DNA of 56,003 nucleotides from SZUA-378 sp036652815 (GCA_036652815.1 JAVVVE010000016.1:1-56003), one strand, 5' to 3'. Positions 9,087 through 19,679 are shown, counted from the stretch's first letter. Translations and numbers: made by a program. The notes: a model not told the origin generated them from the letters alone.

Positions 9087-10418
9087 ATGAAAGAATTAAT
9101 AGAGTTAGTGGATACCAAGCAATACACCAGACTTCGTCAAGAGCTATCGGATCTCAATGATGCTGATATTGCGGCTTTTTTGGAGGCGCTGGAAGAAGAA
9201 GAGATGCTTAAGATATTTCGCATCTTACCCAAATCAGTAGCCGCCGATATCTTTTCGTATCTGCCAATCGAAGATCAACATGTGATTATCACGTCTTTAT
9301 CCGATAAAGAGGCTGCTAATATTATCAACAATCTGATGGCAGATGACGCAACAGACCTCCTAGAGGAGATGCCTGCTAATATTGTGAAGAAATTATTGAT
9401 GAATGCCAATTCTGAAACACGCAGAGACATTAATCATCTATTACGCTACCCGGAGGATTCGGCGGGTAGTATCATGACCGTTGAGTTCGTAGATCTCAAA
9501 GAGAATCTGACGGTGGAAGAAGCGATTGCAAGAATCAGAAAAGTAGGGATTGATAAAGAGACAATTAATATTTGTTACGTCTTAGACAATAAACGTACCT
9601 TGGTGGGAACAGTTGCACTGCGCTATCTGTTATTAAGTGAACCGGACGCTGTTATTGGTGATATTATGCATGAAAATGTAATTTCACTGCATACGCTTAT
9701 GGATCAAGAGGAAGTTGCCCTGCAATTCTTAAAATATGATTTTACTTCAATGCCGGTGGTCGATAATGAGAATCGACTGGTCGGTATTATTACGGTTGAT
9801 GACGTTGTAGATATCATGCAGGAAGAGGCCACGGAGGATATCGAGAAGATGGCAGCTATCGTGCCATCGGATAAACCATATATGAAAACAGGGGTATTTG
9901 AGACGTGGAAGAAGAGGATCCCTTGGTTACTGCTATTGATGATATCGGCGACTTTTACGGGCAAGATTATTACATCCTTTGAGAAGGCACTAAGTACCTG
10001 TGTTATCTTAACAGCATTTATCCCGATGCTGATGGATACCGGCGGTAATGCGGGAGGACAGGCAAGTGTTACGGTGATTCGTGGTATTTCGCTGAATGAA
10101 GTAACCTTTAAAGACCTGCCGGCTGTTATATGGAAAGAATCCCGCGTGTCTTTACTTTGTGGGATTACGTTAGCGCTAGCTAATTTTGCGAAATTAATGT
10201 TATTTGACAAAGTTGGGTTGCAAGTTGCTATGGTTGTATGCATTACTCTTGTTATCACAGTCTTTATCGCCAAAGTAGTTGGCTGCATCCTGCCTATGGC
10301 AGCTAAAAAAATCGGATTTGACCCGGCGGTTATGGCGAGTCCTTTTATTACAACGATTGTAGATGCTATTTCTTTAATCGTCTATTTTCAGATAGCAACC
10401 GCATTGCTGCATCTATGA
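9087..10418 (+). CDS. mgtE: Magnesium transporter MgtE
   Basis: This is a 443-aa MgtE-type Mg2+ channel. An N-terminal helical superhelix domain (about residues 1-130, with the LLEEMPANIVKKLL repeat) leads into two CBS domains (about 135-255) that sense cytoplasmic Mg2+. Five membrane helices follow, with the conserved pore segment DTGGNAGGQASVTVIRG. A strong AAGGAG site precedes ATG 9087. The 109-bp leader contains a small GCTTC/GAAGC hairpin near 9050 but nothing like an M-box riboswitch, so any control is probably through the CBS gate itself. Confidence 0.94.
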   Translation: MKELIELVDTKQYTRLRQELSDLNDADIAAFLEALEEEEMLKIFRILPKSVAADIFSYLPIEDQHVIITSLSDKEAANIINNLMADDATDLLEEMPANIVKKLLMNANSETRRDINHLLRYPEDSAGSIMTVEFVDLKENLTVEEAIARIRKVGIDKETINICYVLDNKRTLVGTVALRYLLLSEPDAVIGDIMHENVISLHTLMDQEEVALQFLKYDFTSMPVVDNENRLVGIITVDDVVDIMQEEATEDIEKMAAIVPSDKPYMKTGVFETWKKRIPWLLLLMISATFTGKIITSFEKALSTCVILTAFIPMLMDTGGNAGGQASVTVIRGISLNEVTFKDLPAVIWKESRVSLLCGITLALANFAKLMLFDKVGLQVAMVVCITLVITVFIAKVVGCILPMAAKKIGFDPAVMASPFITTIVDAISLIVYFQIATALLHL

Positions 10419-10435
10419 GAAAGCAGAAATGTCAG

Positions 10436-10488
10436 TTGAAGGGGTACTTATATTATGTTATAATAGTTCGATTATGTACAAAAGTACA
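10436..10488 (+). promoter_or_regulatory. Promoter and palindrome upstream of carAB
   Basis: A good sigma-A promoter is visible: TTGAAG at 10436-10441, a 17-bp spacer and TATAAT at 10459-10464. Just downstream, at 10475-10488, is the perfect inverted repeat TGTAC-AAAA-GTACA, placed where a repressor or an early RNA hairpin could act on carAB. No PyrR-type attenuator was recognised. Confidence 0.7.
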
Positions 10489-10513
10489 CAGCAGATAGGA
10501 GTCAGGTGACGAG

Positions 10514-11689
10514 ATGAAAGCATTTTTGATATTGGAAGATGGCACTGTATTCGAGGGAACTCACATTGGGGCAAATAAGGATATTATTAGTGAAATTGTA
10601 TTTAATACATCTATGGCAGGGTATCCGGAAGTGTTAACCGATCCGTCTTATGCAGGACAAGCCGTTTGTATGACTTATCCATTGATTGGTAATTATGGAG
10701 TATGTAAGGAAGACATGGAATCTAAGAGACCATGGACGGATGGATTTATCGTTCGGGAACTATCAAGAGTGCCAAGTAATTTTAGAAGCAACGGAACGAT
10801 TCAAGAGTTCTTAGAGCAATACGAGGTGCCGGGAATCGCAGGGATCGATACTAGGGCACTGACTAAGATATTACGGGAAAAAGGAACCATGAATGGCTGT
10901 ATCACAACAAATGAACAGTATGATATCGATGAGCTTCTGCCTAAACTCAAGGAATATACAACAGGCAAGGTAGTCGAACGCGTCACCTGTGAACATAAAT
11001 ATACTTATCCGGGTGTTTGCTCGTTGGATGAGAATGGACCGATGTCAGGGAGCATACAATATACAGGAGAGCATGAGAAGAAACCCAGCTTGGTACATAG
11101 CTTAAACGGCTGTGGCAAGAGAGTTGCGTTACTGGATCTGGGAGCTAAAGAAAACATAGCAGCATCTTTGGTAAGCAGAGGATGTGATGTGACAGTTTAT
11201 CCGGCATTGACGACAGCAGAAGAGATCATACAGGATAGACCGGATGGCATCATGTTATCTAACGGACCGGGAGACCCCAAGGAATGTACCTCAATCATTG
11301 CAGAAATCAGACAATTGTATCATACAGATATTCCCATCTTTGCTATTTGTCTGGGACATCAGCTTATGGCATTGGCAACGGGAGCGGATACTTTTAAGAT
11401 GAAGTATGGACATCGTGGTGGCAACCATCCGGTAAAAGATCTGGCAACCGGTAAAGTATATATCTCTTCTCAGAATCATGGTTATGTGGTAGACACCACC
11501 AAGATAGATACTGACATTGCCACACCGGCGTTTGTGAATGTCAACGATAATACCAATGAAGGTCTGGCTTATACGGGAAAAAATATTTTTACAGTCCAGT
11601 TTCATCCGGAAGCGTGTCCGGGGCCGCAGGATTCTAATTACTTATTTGATAGATTTATTGCGATGATGGAGGAAACGAAGAATGCCTAA
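10514..11689 (+). CDS. carA: Carbamoyl-phosphate synthase small subunit
   Basis: This is the glutaminase subunit (391 aa). It hydrolyses glutamine and passes ammonia to CarB for carbamoyl phosphate synthesis, feeding pyrimidines and arginine. The N-terminal CPSase_sm_chain domain contains NTSMAGYPEVLTDPSY. The C-terminal class I amidotransferase domain has the nucleophile in ICLGHQLMALATG and the His/Glu pair in QFHPEACPGP. It overlaps carB by 8 bp, a usual translational coupling. Confidence 0.96.
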   Translation: MKAFLILEDGTVFEGTHIGANKDIISEIVFNTSMAGYPEVLTDPSYAGQAVCMTYPLIGNYGVCKEDMESKRPWTDGFIVRELSRVPSNFRSNGTIQEFLEQYEVPGIAGIDTRALTKILREKGTMNGCITTNEQYDIDELLPKLKEYTTGKVVERVTCEHKYTYPGVCSLDENGPMSGSIQYTGEHEKKPSLVHSLNGCGKRVALLDLGAKENIAASLVSRGCDVTVYPALTTAEEIIQDRPDGIMLSNGPGDPKECTSIIAEIRQLYHTDIPIFAICLGHQLMALATGADTFKMKYGHRGGNHPVKDLATGKVYISSQNHGYVVDTTKIDTDIATPAFVNVNDNTNEGLAYTGKNIFTVQFHPEACPGPQDSNYLFDRFIAMMEETKNA

Positions 11690-14600
11690 AAATCCAAATA
11701 TTAAAAAAGTACTTGTCATAGGCTCAGGCCCCATCATCATAGGGCAGGCAGCAGAATTTGATTATGCGGGAACACAGGCATGCCGATCATTAAAAGAAGA
11801 AGGAATAGAAGTTATCCTGGTCAATTCAAATCCGGCCACGATTATGACGGATAAAGATATCGCAGATAAGGTATATATAGAGCCGCTGACAGTAAAGGTA
11901 CTGGAGCAGTTAATCGCAACAGAACATCCTGACAGTGTATTGCCAACTCTGGGAGGGCAGGCAGGTCTTAATCTGGGCATGGAATTGGACGAACTGGGTA
12001 TCCTTAAAAAATATCATGTGAATCTAATCGGTACTACACCGCAGACGATTAAGAAAGCAGAAGACCGTCTTGAGTTCAAGACAACCATGGAGAAGATAGG
12101 AGAGCCTTGTGCCCCATCTCTCGTGGTAGAGGATATTCCGGCGGGTATTGCCTTTGCAAAAGAGATAGGCTATCCGGTGGTGCTTCGTCCGGCCTATACG
12201 CTCGGTGGCAGTGGTGGTGGTATCGCAGCTAATCAGGCAGAACTTGAGAAGATTCTGGAGAACGGACTTAGACTGAGCCGAGTTGGTCAGGTCTTGGTAG
12301 AACGCTGCATCGCAGGCTGGAAAGAGATAGAGTATGAGGTGATGAGGGATGCCAATGGCAACTGCATCACGGTGTGTAATATGGAGAATATAGATCCGGT
12401 CGGGGTACATACCGGAGACAGCATCGTCGTAGCACCTTCTCAGACACTGGGAGATAAAGAGTATCAGATGTTACGTTCCTCAGCACTCAATATTATCAAT
12501 GAATTACAGATTACAGGCGGGTGTAATGTACAGTATGCACTACATCCTACCAGCTTTGAATACTGTGTTATAGAAGTCAACCCGCGTGTCAGCCGTTCTT
12601 CCGCTTTGGCCTCTAAGGCAACAGGCTATCCAATCGCTAAAGTGGCGGCGAAGATTGCACTGGGCTATACGCTGGACGAGATTATCAATACCATTACCGG
12701 CAAGACTTATGCGAGCTTTGAACCGATGCTGGATTATTGTGTTGTAAAGATTCCAAGGTTACCTTTTGATAAGTTTATTACGGCCAAGAGAACACTGACC
12801 ACGCAGATGAAAGCAACCGGAGAAGTTATGAGCATCTGTACCAACTTTGAAGGAGCCTTGATGAAGGCGATTCGTTCGTTGGAACAGCATACGGATTGTC
12901 TGTTAAGCTATGATTTTTCGGGACTCAGTCAGGAAGAACTGCTGACACGTCTGGCAGTGATTGATGATCAGCGAATCTATGTCATTGCAGAAGCTATTAG
13001 AAAAGGGATTTCTTATGAGAAGATTCATGAGATTACGATGGTAGATGTCTGGTTTATCGATAAATTAGCTATTTTAGTGGAGATGGAACAGGCGTTGGCA
13101 AAAGGCCCGCTTACGACAGCATTATTAACGGAAGCCAAACGAATCGAATTCCCGGATACGGTGATTGGCAGACTTACCGGCAAGAGTGAAGATGAGATCA
13201 AACAGATGCGCTATGAACACGGTATTACGGCGGTCTATAAGATGGTCGATACCTGTGCGGCTGAATTTGCAGCCAATACACCATACTATTATTCCTGCTA
13301 TGGAAGTGAGAATGAAGCGGTTGAAACGCATCCGCCTAAAAAAGTACTGGTACTTGGATCCGGACCTATTCGCATCGGACAAGGCATTGAGTTCGACTAT
13401 TGCTCGGTACACAGCACCTGGGCATTTAGAAAAGCAGGATATGAGACGATTATCATCAATAATAATCCTGAGACAGTCAGCACGGATTTTGATATTGCAG
13501 ATAAGCTCTATTTTGAACCATTGACACCGGAAGATGTGGAAAGCATCGTGAATCTTGAAAAACCGGATGGAGCAGTGGTACAGTTTGGAGGACAGACTGC
13601 GATTAAATTAACGGAGAGTCTGATGAAAATGGGAGTTCCTATTTTGGGCACCAGTGCAGAGAATGTGGATGCAGCAGAGGATAGAGAATTATTTGATGCC
13701 ATTTTAGAACAATGTGAGATTCCTCGTCCTGCGGGAGGGACTGTTTATACGGCAGAAGAAGCCAAAAAAGTTGCCAACCAATTAGGATATCCTGTCTTGG
13801 TACGTCCTTCTTATGTATTGGGTGGGCAGGGAATGCAGATTGCTATCTCGGATGAAGAAGTAGAAGAATTTATGGAGATTATTAATCGTATCGCACAAGA
13901 CCATCCGATCCTTGTAGATAAATATCTGGTTGGTAAAGAGATCGAGGTAGATGCGGTATGTGATGGAACAGATATTTTGATTCCGGGTATTATGGAACAT
14001 ATTGAGCGTGCAGGGGTGCATTCAGGAGACAGTATCTCCGTGTATCCGGCACAGACTATCAGTACACAGGTAAAGGAGACGATTGCAGAGTATACAAGAA
14101 GACTTGCAAAGTCATTGCATGTTATTGGTCTGATTAATATTCAGTTTATTGTCTGCAAGGAAGAGGTATATGTGATAGAGGTGAATCCGCGTTCTTCTCG
14201 TACCGTACCTTATATCAGTAAAGTAACCGGGATCCCCATCGTTGATTTGGCAACACAGGTTATCATAGGAAAGACGATTCGCGAACTGTCTTATACACCG
14301 GGACTCCAGCCGGAAGCAGATTATTTTGCGATTAAGATGCCGGTATTCTCTTTTGAGAAGATCAGAGGAGCAGATATCAGTGTAGGCCCTGAGATGAAAT
14401 CAACCGGAGAATGTCTCGGTATTGCCAAAACCTTTAATGAAGCATTATATAAAGCATTCTTAGGTGCAGGGATTGATCTGCCTAAATATAAACAGATGAT
14501 TATGACGGTAAAAGATGCCGATAAGGGAGATGCCATAGAACTCGGCAGAAGATTTGAACGCTTGGGCTATACCATCTATGCGACACGCAGTACGGCAGCC

Positions 14601-14879
14601 ACATTGCAGGAAGCAGGGGTTAAGGTACGTAAAGTCAATAAGATCAATCAAGAATCTCCTACCGTCATGGATCTGATTTTGGGACATAAGATTGATCTGG
14701 TTATTGATACACCGACACAGGGAAGAGATAAATCAAGAGATGGTTTTCTGATTCGCAGAACAGCAATAGAAACCGGGGTAAATTGTATCACCTCTTTGGA
14801 TACAGCCAATGCGTTATTAACGAGTCTTGAGAATGTGGAGGCACATAATCTCAATCTGATTGATATAGCAGCGTTGTAG
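11682..14879 (+). CDS. carB: Carbamoyl-phosphate synthase large subunit
   Basis: This 1065-aa subunit makes carbamoyl phosphate from bicarbonate, ammonia and two ATP. The internal duplication is plain: VLVIGSGPIIIGQAAEFDY near residue 12 and VLVLGSGPIRIGQGIEFDY near residue 555 open the two ATP-grasp halves. Each half has the RPAYTLGGSGGG or RPSYVLGGQGM loop and the EVNPR metal-binding strand. The C-terminal roughly 130 residues form the MGS-like allosteric domain. It is full length and lies in an operon with carA. Confidence 0.97.
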   Translation: MPKNPNIKKVLVIGSGPIIIGQAAEFDYAGTQACRSLKEEGIEVILVNSNPATIMTDKDIADKVYIEPLTVKVLEQLIATEHPDSVLPTLGGQAGLNLGMELDELGILKKYHVNLIGTTPQTIKKAEDRLEFKTTMEKIGEPCAPSLVVEDIPAGIAFAKEIGYPVVLRPAYTLGGSGGGIAANQAELEKILENGLRLSRVGQVLVERCIAGWKEIEYEVMRDANGNCITVCNMENIDPVGVHTGDSIVVAPSQTLGDKEYQMLRSSALNIINELQITGGCNVQYALHPTSFEYCVIEVNPRVSRSSALASKATGYPIAKVAAKIALGYTLDEIINTITGKTYASFEPMLDYCVVKIPRLPFDKFITAKRTLTTQMKATGEVMSICTNFEGALMKAIRSLEQHTDCLLSYDFSGLSQEELLTRLAVIDDQRIYVIAEAIRKGISYEKIHEITMVDVWFIDKLAILVEMEQALAKGPLTTALLTEAKRIEFPDTVIGRLTGKSEDEIKQMRYEHGITAVYKMVDTCAAEFAANTPYYYSCYGSENEAVETHPPKKVLVLGSGPIRIGQGIEFDYCSVHSTWAFRKAGYETIIINNNPETVSTDFDIADKLYFEPLTPEDVESIVNLEKPDGAVVQFGGQTAIKLTESLMKMGVPILGTSAENVDAAEDRELFDAILEQCEIPRPAGGTVYTAEEAKKVANQLGYPVLVRPSYVLGGQGMQIAISDEEVEEFMEIINRIAQDHPILVDKYLVGKEIEVDAVCDGTDILIPGIMEHIERAGVHSGDSISVYPAQTISTQVKETIAEYTRRLAKSLHVIGLINIQFIVCKEEVYVIEVNPRSSRTVPYISKVTGIPIVDLATQVIIGKTIRELSYTPGLQPEADYFAIKMPVFSFEKIRGADISVGPEMKSTGECLGIAKTFNEALYKAFLGAGIDLPKYKQMIMTVKDADKGDAIELGRRFERLGYTIYATRSTAATLQEAGVKVRKVNKINQESPTVMDLILGHKIDLVIDTPTQGRDKSRDGFLIRRTAIETGVNCITSLDTANALLTSLENVEAHNLNLIDIAAL

Positions 14880-14922
14880 CACTTAGGAAACACAGGGTAG
14901 CAGGCAATGGGGGACTTAAGCT

Positions 14923-17214
14923 ATGGAATTGGAACAGGTAATTGATAAAAGACAATCTATTATTAAAATCATAGTAAGTGGAATTATCATTTTAACTGTT
15001 TGCATGGGACTGTGTATGCTCCATGTCGGTGATGAGCGTCATTTTATATATCAACTCAGTGAAGCTGCTCACTTCAAAGAACTAGAGACGGCACAACAGA
15101 CCTTTCAACATGAGGTAGGGAAAAATCTACAAATAGTAGAGGAAACCGCAAAAAATCTAAGTAATCTTGGTAGTGTGCCAACGGATAATATGATTCAGCA
15201 GACTTTGCACCCGCAGGGCTTGGCAGGAGAGTTTTCTTATTTCTGCTATGTAGATGATAAAGGGTCTGTATATTATAAAGGAGGACATCGAGATTATTTT
15301 CTCACAGAGGATGTTCTTAAGCAGCTGCAGATGCAGAAGGCGGATTCTTATATTACGCTCTATACGATGAAGCAAGAAGATCCAGGCAAACCAAGACCCA
15401 ATCAAAATACGAACATTCTCTTTGTAGCCCCTGTTTTGACGCAGAAGACTGTGATTGGACATATTGTGGCAATGCAGAGTATCGACCTATTGTTTAATGC
15501 TTCAGTCTATCAGAACATTATAGAAAGTGGCCCCTGTTTTATGATACATGAAGATGGAACTGTTTTCTTTGCTTCTTCGGAGAATGAGATTATCAAGGGA
15601 TCTGATTATAATTTATATGAAGGGCTTAAACGGTATTCCAATCAAAAAGAAGACAGTATGGACGAGATCAACACTCTGCGTAAGATGATGGTGCGTCAAG
15701 ATAAAGTAACGGGACATATTACGTTCAAGACATCACAGGGAGAAAATACAAAAGTATTTTTTGAAAGGATGGAGATGCTGCCAAACGCATACTTTATCAG
15801 TTGTTTTGATGAGAGTCTTGTCACACAGGGGATGCATCCTCTTATTTCCAGGACTATTTTACTTTGCACTCTAATTTTTATTGCAGCGCTTACCTTGATT
15901 TTTATTATCTGGGTATCCTCCAAACGTTCCGGTGATATGATAGAGAAGATGGCTTATGAAGATGCAGTAACCAATGGAAAAAATGTTAATTATTTTTACA
16001 AAAAAGCATTGGAGATTATGGCGGTCAACAGTGAGACTCCTTTTTTAATTCAGAGATTCGATATCTCACATTTTCGATACTTAAATGAATCCTACGGACA
16101 TAGCAGAGCAGATGAACTTTTAAAAGGTTGTATACAATTGGCAGAGGAACATTTCTATGAAAAAGAAGTCTGCGTCAGAATGGATTCAGACCAGTTCTTA
16201 ATGTTGATGGAGAATGATGGACGTGTGGAACCTCGAAGAGAATCCTACGTAGAAGCGGTTAATGAATATGCCCGTTCCATTGGGATTAAATATCCGATTC
16301 GGTTTAAATTTGGTATTTATCAAGTCAGAAAACATGATAAAGATATGAATGTTATGATAGACAGGGCAAACCTTGCAAGAAAATCATTACATGGAGATGA
16401 AAAAGAATTAAAAGCTTATTATTCGGATGATTTATTTGCACAGGTATGCAAGAATGATGTAATAGAATCTGAGATGCAAAAGGCGATGGAGGATGGCGAA
16501 TTCCAAGTATATTTACAACCGAAATGGGATATTCAATTAGATAAGATCAATGGTGCAGAAGCCTTGGTTCGATGGATCAGAGATGGCAAAGTATTGGCTT
16601 ATCCGGATGAATTTATCCCTTTGTTTGAACAAAATGGATTCATAGAAAAGTTGGATTTCTATATGCTGGAGACTGTATGTAAAAGAATGCGGCGTGCTTT
16701 GGATATAGACGAGAAAGTATATCCGGTTTCGATTAATCAATCCAGAGTTTTAATGTACAATCCGGATTACGTGAATCATATCGTAAAAATATTAAACCGT
16801 TATCATATCCCTGAGGGATACATAGAATTAGAATTGACAGAAACGATCTTTTTTGATGACAGAGATAAAATGGTTACTATCATGAATCAATTAAAGGAAC
16901 ATAAGATTACGTTGTTGATGGATGACTTCGGATCAGGATATTCTTCGCTTAATTTATTAAAAGATATTCCATTTGATATTATGAAAATCGATCGTGAATT
17001 TTTCAGTGAAACCATTACTTCTACGACCAGCACCATTATTTTACAAAAAGTAGCAGAGATGGCAGCAGGTCTTGATATCATAGTAGTATGTGAAGGGGTT
17101 GAGACACAGGAACAGGTTGATAAATTAAAAGAGATTGGGATACGCTATGTACAGGGATATTTCTATGGCAGACCGATAGAGATGGAAGAGTTCATCAAAC
17201 AATATGGAATCTAA
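14923..17214 (+). CDS. Membrane sensor with degenerate GGDEF and EAL domains
   Basis: This 763-aa c-di-GMP signalling protein has an N-terminal membrane helix (about 16-36), an extracytoplasmic sensor region resembling a dCache/PAS fold, and a second helix (about 308-330). A GGDEF-fold domain follows (about 345-500), but its active-site loop reads MDSDQF, so diguanylate cyclase activity is unlikely. The C-terminal EAL phosphodiesterase domain keeps AEALVRW (near 545), ELTETIF, DDFGSGYSSL (near 666) and EGVET (near 723), so it should hydrolyse c-di-GMP. The GGDEF part may bind GTP as a regulator. It overlaps queH by 11 bp. Confidence 0.9.
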   Translation: MELEQVIDKRQSIIKIIVSGIIILTVCMGLCMLHVGDERHFIYQLSEAAHFKELETAQQTFQHEVGKNLQIVEETAKNLSNLGSVPTDNMIQQTLHPQGLAGEFSYFCYVDDKGSVYYKGGHRDYFLTEDVLKQLQMQKADSYITLYTMKQEDPGKPRPNQNTNILFVAPVLTQKTVIGHIVAMQSIDLLFNASVYQNIIESGPCFMIHEDGTVFFASSENEIIKGSDYNLYEGLKRYSNQKEDSMDEINTLRKMMVRQDKVTGHITFKTSQGENTKVFFERMEMLPNAYFISCFDESLVTQGMHPLISRTILLCTLIFIAALTLIFIIWVSSKRSGDMIEKMAYEDAVTNGKNVNYFYKKALEIMAVNSETPFLIQRFDISHFRYLNESYGHSRADELLKGCIQLAEEHFYEKEVCVRMDSDQFLMLMENDGRVEPRRESYVEAVNEYARSIGIKYPIRFKFGIYQVRKHDKDMNVMIDRANLARKSLHGDEKELKAYYSDDLFAQVCKNDVIESEMQKAMEDGEFQVYLQPKWDIQLDKINGAEALVRWIRDGKVLAYPDEFIPLFEQNGFIEKLDFYMLETVCKRMRRALDIDEKVYPVSINQSRVLMYNPDYVNHIVKILNRYHIPEGYIELELTETIFFDDRDKMVTIMNQLKEHKITLLMDDFGSGYSSLNLLKDIPFDIMKIDREFFSETITSTTSTIILQKVAEMAAGLDIIVVCEGVETQEQVDKLKEIGIRYVQGYFYGRPIEMEEFIKQYGI

Positions 17215-17923
17215 TCAAAGGAATTACCAAAAAGAATTAAATATACAATTGGATAATTTGCCAAATCATAATCAGACATTGCTGCTGCATAGCTGCTGTG
17301 CACCTTGTAGCAGTTATGTGCTTATTTATTTGAGATTTTATTTTAATATTACGGTATTTTATTATAATCCTAATATTACCAATCAGGAAGAATATGAGAA
17401 ACGTGTATCGGAACAGATTCGTCTGATTACCAGATTGAATGAAGAGCGGGAGCCTATGCTACACCCGATCTCTTACCTGGAAGGACCTTATGAACCGGAG
17501 TCATTCTATAAAATGTCGCAGGGATTGGAACATTGTGCGGAGGGTGGAGAACGCTGCAAACAATGTTTTCATATGCGCCTTTTAGAAACAGCCAGACAAG
17601 CTGTGCATCTTGGCTTTGATTATTATGCAACTACGCTAACCATTAGTCCGCAAAAAGATGCTGCTTTATTGAATCGTATTGGAGAGCAGATTGCGCAGCA
17701 GGAAGGCGTTGCATGGCTGCCATCGGACTTTAAGAAAAAAGGTGGTTATCAGAGTTCCATTGCGTTATCTAAAGAATATGAGTTATATAGACAGAATTAT
17801 TGTGGATGCATCTATTCAAAGCAACAAGCTGATAGAGATAGAGCCAACAGAGAAATAGGAGTGAAATCAAATCATGAAAACAATGATAGAATTATTGACG
17901 ATTCAGATGCAGGACGCATTTGA
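17204..17923 (+). CDS. queH: Epoxyqueuosine reductase QueH
   Basis: This 239-aa QueH-family (DUF208) enzyme catalyses the last step of queuosine tRNA modification, reducing epoxyqueuosine. Family cysteines that bind Fe-S and another metal are present: HSCCAPCSSY near residue 30, GGERCKQCFHMRL near 115 and YCGCIYS near 200. Its 3' end overlaps argS by 50 bp, which is long for a coupled pair. The last roughly 20 residues are hydrophilic and unlike the family core. Confidence 0.9.
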   Translation: MESNQRNYQKELNIQLDNLPNHNQTLLLHSCCAPCSSYVLIYLRFYFNITVFYYNPNITNQEEYEKRVSEQIRLITRLNEEREPMLHPISYLEGPYEPESFYKMSQGLEHCAEGGERCKQCFHMRLLETARQAVHLGFDYYATTLTISPQKDAALLNRIGEQIAQQEGVAWLPSDFKKKGGYQSSIALSKEYELYRQNYCGCIYSKQQADRDRANREIGVKSNHENNDRIIDDSDAGRI

Positions 17924-19640
17924 AAGAGCAGGATATGAAAGGCAACTTGGGAAAATCGCATTATCAAATCGGCCGGATTTATGTGAATTTCAATGTAATG
18001 GGGCTATGGCGGGTGCAAAACAGTATAAGAAATCACCACTCTTCATTGCACAGGAAGTAGCTGCACAGCTACAGGACAGTCAGGTATTTGCAAAGGTGGA
18101 GGCAGTAGCACCGGGATTTTTAAACCTTACACTGGGGAATCACTATCTGACTGATTATCTATGTTCTATGCGTCAGGATGCAAAATTTGGAATAGAACCG
18201 ATTGACAATCCGCTTACCATCGTAGTTGATTATGGCGGTCCAAATGTTGCAAAACCGTTACATGTTGGGCATTTACGCTCTGCGATTATAGGAGAGAGTG
18301 TAAAGAGAATTGCCCGTTTCATGGGGCATCACGTAATAGGCGATATTCATCTGGGAGACTGGGGTCTGCAGATGGGTCTGATTATGACAGAGTTAAAAGA
18401 ACGCCATCCGGACTTTGTTTATTTTGATGATAGTTATGAGGGAGAATACCCGACAGAACCACCGTTTACCATCACACAATTAGAAGAAATCTATCCGACA
18501 GCCAGCAGACGCTCTAAGGAAGATGCGGCATATAAAGAATGCGCCATGGAGGCTACTTATAGATTACAGAACGGCGTACGTGGATATCGTGCTTTGTGGG
18601 CACATATTATCAAGGTATCTGTCACGGATTTAAAAAAGAATTATGCCAATCTTAATGTCACCTTTGATTTATGGAAAGGAGAATCTGATGTACAGTCTAT
18701 GATTCCGGGTATGGTTACTTATCTGAAAGAGAATGGCTATGCACATGAGAGTGATGGAGCACTGGTTGTTGATGTCATAGAAGATACAGACACCAAAGAG
18801 ATTCCGCCTTGTATGATCCTCAAATCCGATGGAGCATCTCTTTATAATACGACGGATCTGGCAACTATCTTAGACAGGATGAATCAGATCCATCCGGACC
18901 ATATCATTTATGTAGTGGATAAGAGACAGGATCTTTACTTTGAACAGGTATTTCGCTGTGCCAGAAAAACAAAACTGATAAAGCCGGAAACAAAACTTAC
19001 ATTTTTAGGATTTGGGACGATGAATGGAGCGGATGGCAAGCCGTTTAAGACAAGAGATGGTGGTGTAATGCGTCTTGAAAATCTCATTCGAGATATTCAG
19101 GAAGAGATGTATTCAAAGATCGTGAGCAATCGGGAGATGCCGGAGGAAGAAGCCAGAGAGATTGCCAATACGGTCGCACTATCTGCGATGAAATATGGAG
19201 ATTTATCGAATCAGGCATCTAAGAATTATATCTTCGATATAGACCGTTTCACATCCTTTGAAGGAGACACCGGCCCTTATATTCTGTATACGATAGTCAG
19301 AATCAAGTCTATCTTGCAAAAATATACAGAACAGGGTGGTTTTTTATCAGAAGTCACATTAAGAGAACCAACAGGAGAATCCGAAAAATCTTTGATGCTG
19401 TCTTTGACACAGTTCAATGCAATGATGAACAGTGCTTATGAAGAGATAGCACCACATAGAGTATGTGCCTATATTTATGAACTTGCAAACGCATTTAATC
19501 ATTTTTATCATGAGACTAAGATTCTGACAGAAGAGGACAAACAGAAACGGTCAGGGTGGCTTGCACTGTTGCTGCTGACAAAAGATATCTTAGAGACCTG
19601 CATAGATGTTCTGGGATTTGAGGCACCGGAAAAAATGTAA
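17874..19640 (+). CDS. argS: Arginyl-tRNA synthetase
   Basis: This 588-aa class I synthetase charges tRNA-Arg. The N-terminal Arg_S_N (Add-1) domain is followed by the HIGH-type motif KPLHVGHLRSAI near residue 120. There is no KMSK lysine loop of the standard form, as is common in ArgS. The C-terminal DALR anticodon-binding domain contains ANAFNHFYHETKIL. AGGAGTG lies about 12 bases before ATG 17874. ATG 17880-17885 gives nearby alternative starts, so the extreme N-terminus is slightly uncertain. Confidence 0.95.
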   Translation: MKTMIELLTIQMQDAFERAGYERQLGKIALSNRPDLCEFQCNGAMAGAKQYKKSPLFIAQEVAAQLQDSQVFAKVEAVAPGFLNLTLGNHYLTDYLCSMRQDAKFGIEPIDNPLTIVVDYGGPNVAKPLHVGHLRSAIIGESVKRIARFMGHHVIGDIHLGDWGLQMGLIMTELKERHPDFVYFDDSYEGEYPTEPPFTITQLEEIYPTASRRSKEDAAYKECAMEATYRLQNGVRGYRALWAHIIKVSVTDLKKNYANLNVTFDLWKGESDVQSMIPGMVTYLKENGYAHESDGALVVDVIEDTDTKEIPPCMILKSDGASLYNTTDLATILDRMNQIHPDHIIYVVDKRQDLYFEQVFRCARKTKLIKPETKLTFLGFGTMNGADGKPFKTRDGGVMRLENLIRDIQEEMYSKIVSNREMPEEEAREIANTVALSAMKYGDLSNQASKNYIFDIDRFTSFEGDTGPYILYTIVRIKSILQKYTEQGGFLSEVTLREPTGESEKSLMLSLTQFNAMMNSAYEEIAPHRVCAYIYELANAFNHFYHETKILTEEDKQKRSGWLALLLLTKDILETCIDVLGFEAPEKM

Positions 19641-19649
19641 TAAAAGGTA

Positions 19650-19679
19650 TTGACAAGTTCTCTGTTTTAATTGTATACT
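19650..19679 (+). promoter_or_regulatory. Promoter of the tRNA-Val/tRNA-Met unit
   Basis: A near-consensus promoter consists of TTGACA at 19650-19655, an 18-bp spacer and TATACT at 19674-19679. It ends 36 bp before the first tRNA and fits the strong promoters of stable RNA genes. Confidence 0.8.

Noticed and set aside
9704..10288. Long antisense frames such as the 194-aa one opposite mgtE
   Set aside because: They lie wholly inside well-recognised genes on the other strand and have no ribosome site or family resemblance.
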